A stretch of 28,270 bases of DNA from Sulfurospirillum sp. UBA6790 (GTDB lineage: Bacteria; Campylobacterota; Campylobacteria; Campylobacterales; Sulfurospirillaceae), in contig DKFS01000101.1 in the NCBI GenBank assembly GCA_002452855.1, positions 1-28,270 of the forward strand, read 5' to 3'. Position 1 is the stretch's first letter. The number at the start of each line of letters is the position of its first letter. This document shows positions 24,405-28,270 of this stretch, piece after piece. The position numbers were made by a program, and so were the translations under genes. The notes below the pieces were generated by a model. The model made no database searches. It was not told the DNA's origin and saw only the letters and a program-made list of their open reading frames with translations.

Positions 24405-25569
24405 AGTTTATGTCAAACACTCCATCGTCGCAAAAATAAGACGCTTTACCCCATGGGTCTATGCCAATGAAATCGACTCCAACTTTGCGGAGTACCAAAG
24501 TGGTGAAATTGTCGCCCTTTTTTCTAAAAAAGACGGCTTTTTAGGAACCGCGTATGTCAATCCACGCTGTGCGATTTTTGCGCGTATTTTGAGCTTTGGC
24601 AAAGAGGAAATTGGCAAAAAGTTTTTTCATAACCGTATTAAAAATGCTATTGCGAAACGAAAAAAACTGCTTACGCAAACCAACGCTGTTCGACTGATTC
24701 ACTCCGAAGCAGATTTCTTGCCGGGTCTTATTGTCGATCAATACGGCGACGCGCTTTCCATTCAAATCAACACCGCAGGTATGGAAGCGTTTCGAGAGCT
24801 TATCTTAAGCACGCTCAAACACCTTTTAAATCCTTCATGGATTGTCGAAAAATCAGACGAATATTCCCGTGAAGTTGAAGGGCTTGAAACACATAACGGC
24901 ACACTGTTTGGCGAACCGCACACGAACTTTGAACTTCACGAAAACGGGCTCAATTTTTTAGTGGATATTGAAGATGCCCAAAAAACAGGTTTTTACCTCG
25001 ACCAGCGCAAAAATAGAGCCATTTGCGCCAGTTATATCCATGAAAATGATAGCGTGTTAGACTTGTGCTGTAACGCGGGCGGTTTTGGTATTTACGCACT
25101 CAAAGCGGGCGCAAAAGCGTGTACCTTTGTCGATATTTCAGAATCTGCCATAGCGCAAACCACTGCCAATATTGGGCATAACGCATTAAGTGGCGCAACA
25201 GTACATGTAAAAGATGTTTTTACCTTTATGAAAGAGCAAAAATATAAAAATAGCTTCGATATGGTCATCATCGACCCACCATCCTTCGCCAAAACCAAAG
25301 AGCAAGCCGTAGGCGCAAAACGAGGCTTCAAACACCTTTTAATGGAAAGCACAAAAGCTGTCAAAGACGGCGGACTCATCGGCTTTTTTTCCTGCTCGCA
25401 TCATGTCGGAAGACGTGAACTTTTAGACATCGCCATGGACGTTTCCCATGACCTCAAAGTGCAGTTTATTTTGTTAGAGCAAATGCAACAAGACTCTGAC
25501 CATCCCTGTTTGATTAACGCAAGCGCATCGTTTTATTTGAATGGGTTGTTGTTGAGGGTGGAGAAATAA
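24397..25569 (+). CDS. RlmI-like 23S rRNA (cytosine-C5) methyltransferase
   Basis: This 390-residue protein has an N-terminal PUA-like domain (about 1-75, RFTPWVYANEI), a linker, then a methyltransferase domain. QKTGFYLDQRKNR (about 195-207), VLDLCCNAGGFG (220-231) and IIDPPSFAK are the marks of the RlmI/YccW family, with FFSCSHH late in the chain. RlmI makes m5C1962 in E. coli 23S rRNA; the exact position here is assumed. It begins with GTG in an overlap with the hydrolase gene (AGGA is seven bases upstream). A core copy of the palindrome lies at 25202-25211. Confidence 0.87.
   Translation: MNKVYVKHSIVAKIRRFTPWVYANEIDSNFAEYQSGEIVALFSKKDGFLGTAYVNPRCAIFARILSFGKEEIGKKFFHNRIKNAIAKRKKLLTQTNAVRLIHSEADFLPGLIVDQYGDALSIQINTAGMEAFRELILSTLKHLLNPSWIVEKSDEYSREVEGLETHNGTLFGEPHTNFELHENGLNFLVDIEDAQKTGFYLDQRKNRAICASYIHENDSVLDLCCNAGGFGIYALKAGAKACTFVDISESAIAQTTANIGHNALSGATVHVKDVFTFMKEQKYKNSFDMVIIDPPSFAKTKEQAVGAKRGFKHLLMESTKAVKDGGLIGFFSCSHHVGRRELLDIAMDVSHDLKVQFILLEQMQQDSDHPCLINASASFYLNGLLLRVEK
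25200..25211. repeat. Iterated palindrome, core copy 10/12 (in rlmI-like gene)
   Basis: AGTACATGTAAA keeps the core; read as Val-His-Val-Lys. Confidence 0.6.
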
Positions 25570-25574
25570 GATAA

Positions 25575-26528
25575 TTGAAAAATGAAATTCTAAAAAGAAT
25601 TGAACAAATCAAAGCTTCTGAAACATCTGTTCGAGATTTTATTAATACAACAAGATACCAAGATAACTTGCTAAAAAACCTTGATACTTGGAATCAAATT
25701 TGTAGTTCTTTGGACACGATAGGCGATACTTTATGCTCATTTGAAGATTATCTTAGTGGAGAATATCCTAAAAGTGATGGACTAAGATACATCTATACTT
25801 ATGGCATCTTACAAGCACTTTTTATTCAACAAGATGCTATGAAAAATTTATCAGAAGCTTTTGCTATTAAATTTGATTTATCAGAACAACTAGTATCAAT
25901 CCGAAATATAAGAAACGCATCTATTGGACATCCCACAAAAAATAGTGTTAAAGGTTCGGTATATTTTAATTATATTTCTCGTATGACCATGGCAAAGGAA
26001 GGTTTTACGTTGATGCGAAGTTATCAACAAGGAAAAACAGAATTTAAAGATATTGATTTAATATCTATTTTACACGAACAACTTTCTGATATACACAAGA
26101 GCTATGATTTATTAGCACAAAAATTGATAGAAGAAGATAAAAAACATCGAGGAAATTTTATGAATAATTTACTAGTTGATATTTTTCATTCAAGTATGAG
26201 CTATTCGTTTGAAAAGGTATCAGAAGGAATTTATACTCGTAATTCAACACAAAATTTATTTTTTATTAGTATGCTGCAATCCATAGAAAAGACTTATCAA
26301 AAATTTGAAGAAGCTCTTTGTGAGAGAAAAGAGTTAAATGATTATATTTTATATGACCTCAATGAATATAAACACGCTATTTCAAAAATAGAGGCTTATC
26401 TATTGAATAATGATGCCGAAGTTAAAGAAGTGGATGCAAGAATTTATCTTTTTTACATCAAAGAACAACACAAACATTTCATTCAAATTGCAAAAGAAAT
26501 AGATGAAGAATACAATAGAACAAATTAG
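25575..26528 (+). CDS. Hypothetical protein with a HEPN-like Rx5H motif
   Basis: This is a 317-residue, mostly helical and charged protein that I do not recognise. A stop directly before 25575 leaves TTG as the first usable codon, and no internal ATG occurs before about residue 89. RNASIGH at residues 113-119 has the Arg-x5-His spacing, with Asn after Arg, seen in HEPN ribonucleases, embedded in a predicted helical bundle. The gene looks more AT-rich than its neighbours and contains no copy of the iterated palindrome, both hints of acquisition. It begins five bases after the rRNA methyltransferase gene and converges on a - strand gene 35 bases away. A defence or toxin-like role is possible but not shown. 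Confidence 0.6.
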   Translation: MKNEILKRIEQIKASETSVRDFINTTRYQDNLLKNLDTWNQICSSLDTIGDTLCSFEDYLSGEYPKSDGLRYIYTYGILQALFIQQDAMKNLSEAFAIKFDLSEQLVSIRNIRNASIGHPTKNSVKGSVYFNYISRMTMAKEGFTLMRSYQQGKTEFKDIDLISILHEQLSDIHKSYDLLAQKLIEEDKKHRGNFMNNLLVDIFHSSMSYSFEKVSEGIYTRNSTQNLFFISMLQSIEKTYQKFEEALCERKELNDYILYDLNEYKHAISKIEAYLLNNDAEVKEVDARIYLFYIKEQHKHFIQIAKEIDEEYNRTN

Positions 26529-26563
26529 AATGTTAAGTAAGATATATAAATTTTTTAAAGTAT

Positions 26564-27019
26564 TTATGCTACTTCAAACTTCCCTTCATCAATAAAACGT
26601 AAAAATTCTGCTTTAAATTTTGTGCGATTGTCGGCTTGTTGAATCCATGGAAAGTGGATGGTACGTTCTGCCTCGATGATAGGAAACCATGTATTTTGGA
26701 GTGCAGGGTCTAACATGCAACGGTCATAAATGGACTCTAGAAAATTCCAAACGATGAAGGCGTAAATGCCATATTCGACCTCTTGTTCAGTGCTTCTTTC
26801 AATATTTTGTTGCACTAAATGCGGTTTGGCTAAAGCTTCTTTGAGAATTTCAAAGTACATTTTATCTAGCTCTCCATAATGCATCACTTGCATCGTTTTG
26901 CGATACGTGCGCATCGAGTAGAGCAGGGCAAAAATAGCCAAGGTTGTCGCAATAACACCCATGATGGAGCTAACAGCCGTCCAAAGCGTTTGGTATTCAT
27001 CACTTAAAAAAATTTCCAT
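26564..27019 (-). CDS. Small protein with one membrane segment, unknown function
   Basis: This 151-residue protein has one clear hydrophobic helix (about 14-35, AVSSIMGVIATTLAIFALLYSM) followed by a basic stretch and a soluble helical domain. It resembles the many short DUF4760-like or unnamed inner-membrane proteins with an N-out helix and cytoplasmic tail; I cannot name a family with confidence. ATG 27019 is preferred to GTG 27022 because AAGGAA is five bases upstream. It is the last gene of the dcd-GNAT group, 12 bases after the acetyltransferase. Confidence 0.65.
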   Translation of the reverse strand: MEIFLSDEYQTLWTAVSSIMGVIATTLAIFALLYSMRTYRKTMQVMHYGELDKMYFEILKEALAKPHLVQQNIERSTEQEVEYGIYAFIVWNFLESIYDRCMLDPALQNTWFPIIEAERTIHFPWIQQADNRTKFKAEFLRFIDEGKFEVA

Positions 27020-27031
27020 CACGATTCCTTT

Positions 27032-27670
27032 TTAGACAAGGTTTAAAATTGGTGGTACTGACTGAAGCATTTGAGTAATTCTAGCGTCATCACGTGAACA
27101 TCCATAGACATCCGTATAAAGTTTTTCAAGCCATATTTGGAGGGTTTTTTGGGAAACTTCTTTCATGGTGGGATGTATAACAAGCAGTTCCATAGGCGGT
27201 GTTTCTTCGCTGCTTTGTGAAGGCAAAATATAATCAAACGGGTCGATTTTTAAAGCACCCAAGCGACGATAAAACTGTTCTCTTTTTTCACGTATCGCTT
27301 GCTCATGAGAAACTTTTTCAGGTGAGTCGATTTCAATCAGAAGTGCTTTTTCACCATACTGATGGTACAGTGTTTTTAGACTCTCTTTCAAGACAAAAGA
27401 ACCAAGTCCCATGCCTCTTTGTACTGTACTAACCGCCATATATTCAAGGAGAAAAAAATCTTCATCTAGAGGATGATACATAATAGTAAAACCAACAATT
27501 TTTTCGTCATTTAAAATTAAAAAGATTGTATAAGAAGGATTGCTTAGCATGGCTAAAAGGGCTTCGATGCTTTTTTGCTCGCTGGCAGGAAATGCCGTAG
27601 AGTAGATGGCATAAAAGCCATCAAAACTCTGTGTATCCGTAGGTGCTAAAGGTTTTACATGTAAAGACAT
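27032..27670 (-). CDS. GNAT-family acetyltransferase
   Basis: This 212-residue protein has the GNAT acetyl-CoA loop QRGMGLGSFV near residues 84-93, preceded by the strand FLLEYMAVS, and a REKREQFYRRLGA segment in the position of motif B. The last 50 residues extend beyond the minimal fold. Substrate is unknown. It starts four bases after the dcd stop without a clear ribosome site. A perfect copy of the iterated palindrome covers its codons 2-6. Confidence 0.8.
   Translation of the reverse strand: MSLHVKPLAPTDTQSFDGFYAIYSTAFPASEQKSIEALLAMLSNPSYTIFLILNDEKIVGFTIMYHPLDEDFFLLEYMAVSTVQRGMGLGSFVLKESLKTLYHQYGEKALLIEIDSPEKVSHEQAIREKREQFYRRLGALKIDPFDYILPSQSSEETPPMELLVIHPTMKEVSQKTLQIWLEKLYTDVYGCSRDDARITQMLQSVPPILNLV
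27654..27665. repeat. Iterated palindrome, perfect (start of GNAT gene)
   Basis: TTTACATGTAAA just after the start codon; read on the - strand as Leu-His-Val-Lys. Confidence 0.9.
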
Positions 27671-27674
27671 TTAG

Positions 27675-28235
27675 TTATTTTAAAATGCGTGGTAAGGTAA
27701 TACCTGTTTGTCCTTGGTACTTACCATGTTTGTCTTTGTAAGTCGTTTCACACGGCGTGTCACCCTCTAAAAAGAGCACTTGCGCGATGCCTTCGTTGGC
27801 ATAAATTTTTGCCGGAAGTGGTGTCGTATTGGAGATTTCAATCGTGATGTGACCTTCAAATTCTGGCTCAAACGGTGTTACATTGACGATGATGCCACAT
27901 CGTGCATACGTACTTTTACCAAGACAAATCGCGAGTACATTTTTTGGGATTCTAAAATACTCTACGGTACGTGCCAATGCAAACGAATTTGGAGGAACGA
28001 TACAGATGTCGCCTTCAAAATCTATGACATTTTTATCGTCAAATTCTTTGGGGTCTACCACAGTAGAATTGACGTTGGTAAAAATCTTAAATTCACGTCC
28101 TACGCGGATGTCATACCCATAACTGCTTACACCATAACTGACGACATCTTTACCGACTTGACCGTCGCAAAAAGGCTCTATCATGCGCTCTTTGAGCGAT
28201 TTTTCTCGTATCCTACTGTCTGCTTTTGAACCCAT
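27675..28235 (-). CDS. dcd: dCTP deaminase
   Basis: This 186-residue enzyme deaminates dCTP to dUTP for dTTP synthesis. The dUTPase-like fold is shown by [25 protein letters not shown], the [10 protein letters not shown] nucleotide loop, the [18 protein letters not shown] stretch with the likely catalytic Glu133, and [10 protein letters not shown]. Length is normal. ATG 28235 has AAGGGA upstream. It heads a three-gene - strand group; its promoter would lie at the very end of the window, where only an AT-rich element is visible. Confidence 0.95.
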   Translation of the reverse strand: MGSKADSRIREKSLKERMIEPFCDGQVGKDVVSYGVSSYGYDIRVGREFKIFTNVNSTVVDPKEFDDKNVIDFEGDICIVPPNSFALARTVEYFRIPKNVLAICLGKSTYARCGIIVNVTPFEPEFEGHITIEISNTTPLPAKIYANEGIAQVLFLEGDTPCETTYKDKHGKYQGQTGITLPRILK

Positions 28236-28270
28236 AATTTCCCTTAAGTGATCGTATATATTAAGTGTGG

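Noticed and set aside
26529..26563. Possible bidirectional terminator between converging genes
   Set aside because: The 35 bases are AT-rich but no convincing GC-containing stem was found.
27780..28229. 149-codon + strand open frame opposite dcd
   Set aside because: Fully antisense to a clear dCTP deaminase gene; composition is Tyr/Phe/Arg-rich without domain signs.
28236..28270. AT-rich stretch upstream of dcd with two CACTTAA copies on the - strand and a TAATAT-like element
   Set aside because: Too short before the window edge to place a -35 box; a promoter is likely but cannot be defined.

Overview
The window reads as a Campylobacterota (epsilonproteobacterial) chromosome, most likely a Sulfurospirillum-like organism; the genus is a guess. 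Support comes from a FlaC-type short flagellin, a complete pseudaminic acid (Pse) operon with a GG-N10-GC (sigma-54) promoter of the epsilonproteobacterial kind, moderate-to-low GC, and a very compact layout of overlapping genes. Almost every base is coding. No RNA gene, insertion sequence or CRISPR array was seen.

Region 1 (1-11059, + strand) is a surface-glycan operon with two modules. The first (1-3742) holds the end of an RfbH/DegT-like PLP enzyme, an NAD-dependent epimerase, a GDP-fucose-synthase-like epimerase/reductase and a two-subunit transketolase. Together they suggest synthesis of a deoxy or branched nucleotide sugar. The second (3790-11059) holds a TauE/SafE permease, APS kinase, ATP sulfurylase, a short pyruvate-kinase-like protein and a CysQ-type phosphatase, i.e. 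PAPS production and PAP removal. It ends with a CDP-glycerol glycerophosphotransferase-like enzyme and a B12-binding radical SAM enzyme. No sulfotransferase or PAPS reductase is recognisable, so the end use of PAPS is inferred to be glycan sulfation.

Region 2 (22147 down to 11061, - strand) is one tightly coupled run of twelve genes: pseB, pseC, pseF, pseG, an FkbH-like HAD protein, an acyl carrier protein, a KAS III (FabH-like) enzyme, a second acyl carrier protein, pseH, pseI and two paralogous glycosyltransferases. The FkbH/ACP/KAS III/ACP cassette sits between pseG and pseH. It suggests that an unusual acyl group, perhaps glyceryl-derived, is built on a carrier protein and put on the sugar. 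A sigma-54 promoter precedes pseB. The operon converges on region 1 with one base between stop codons.

Region 3 (22148-28270) starts with a divergent promoter region and a near-ideal sigma-70 promoter for a FlaC-like flagellin. Then come a SAM methyltransferase, a membrane-anchored alpha/beta hydrolase, an RlmI-like rRNA methyltransferase and an orphan protein with a HEPN-like motif. On the - strand, dcd, a GNAT acetyltransferase and a small membrane protein form a second group.

The most striking signal crosses gene boundaries. The palindrome TTTACATGTAAA occurs eight times perfectly, five times with one mismatch and twice as the core TACATGTAAA. All fifteen copies lie inside genes. They use both open reading frames of the motif (Leu-His-Val-Lys/Asn ten times, Thr-Cys-Lys/Asn five times) in unrelated proteins on both strands. 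The third frame contains a stop and is never used. This looks like selection on DNA rather than protein, similar in kind to HIP1 in cyanobacteria or DNA uptake sequences, and is the best candidate here for an undescribed system.
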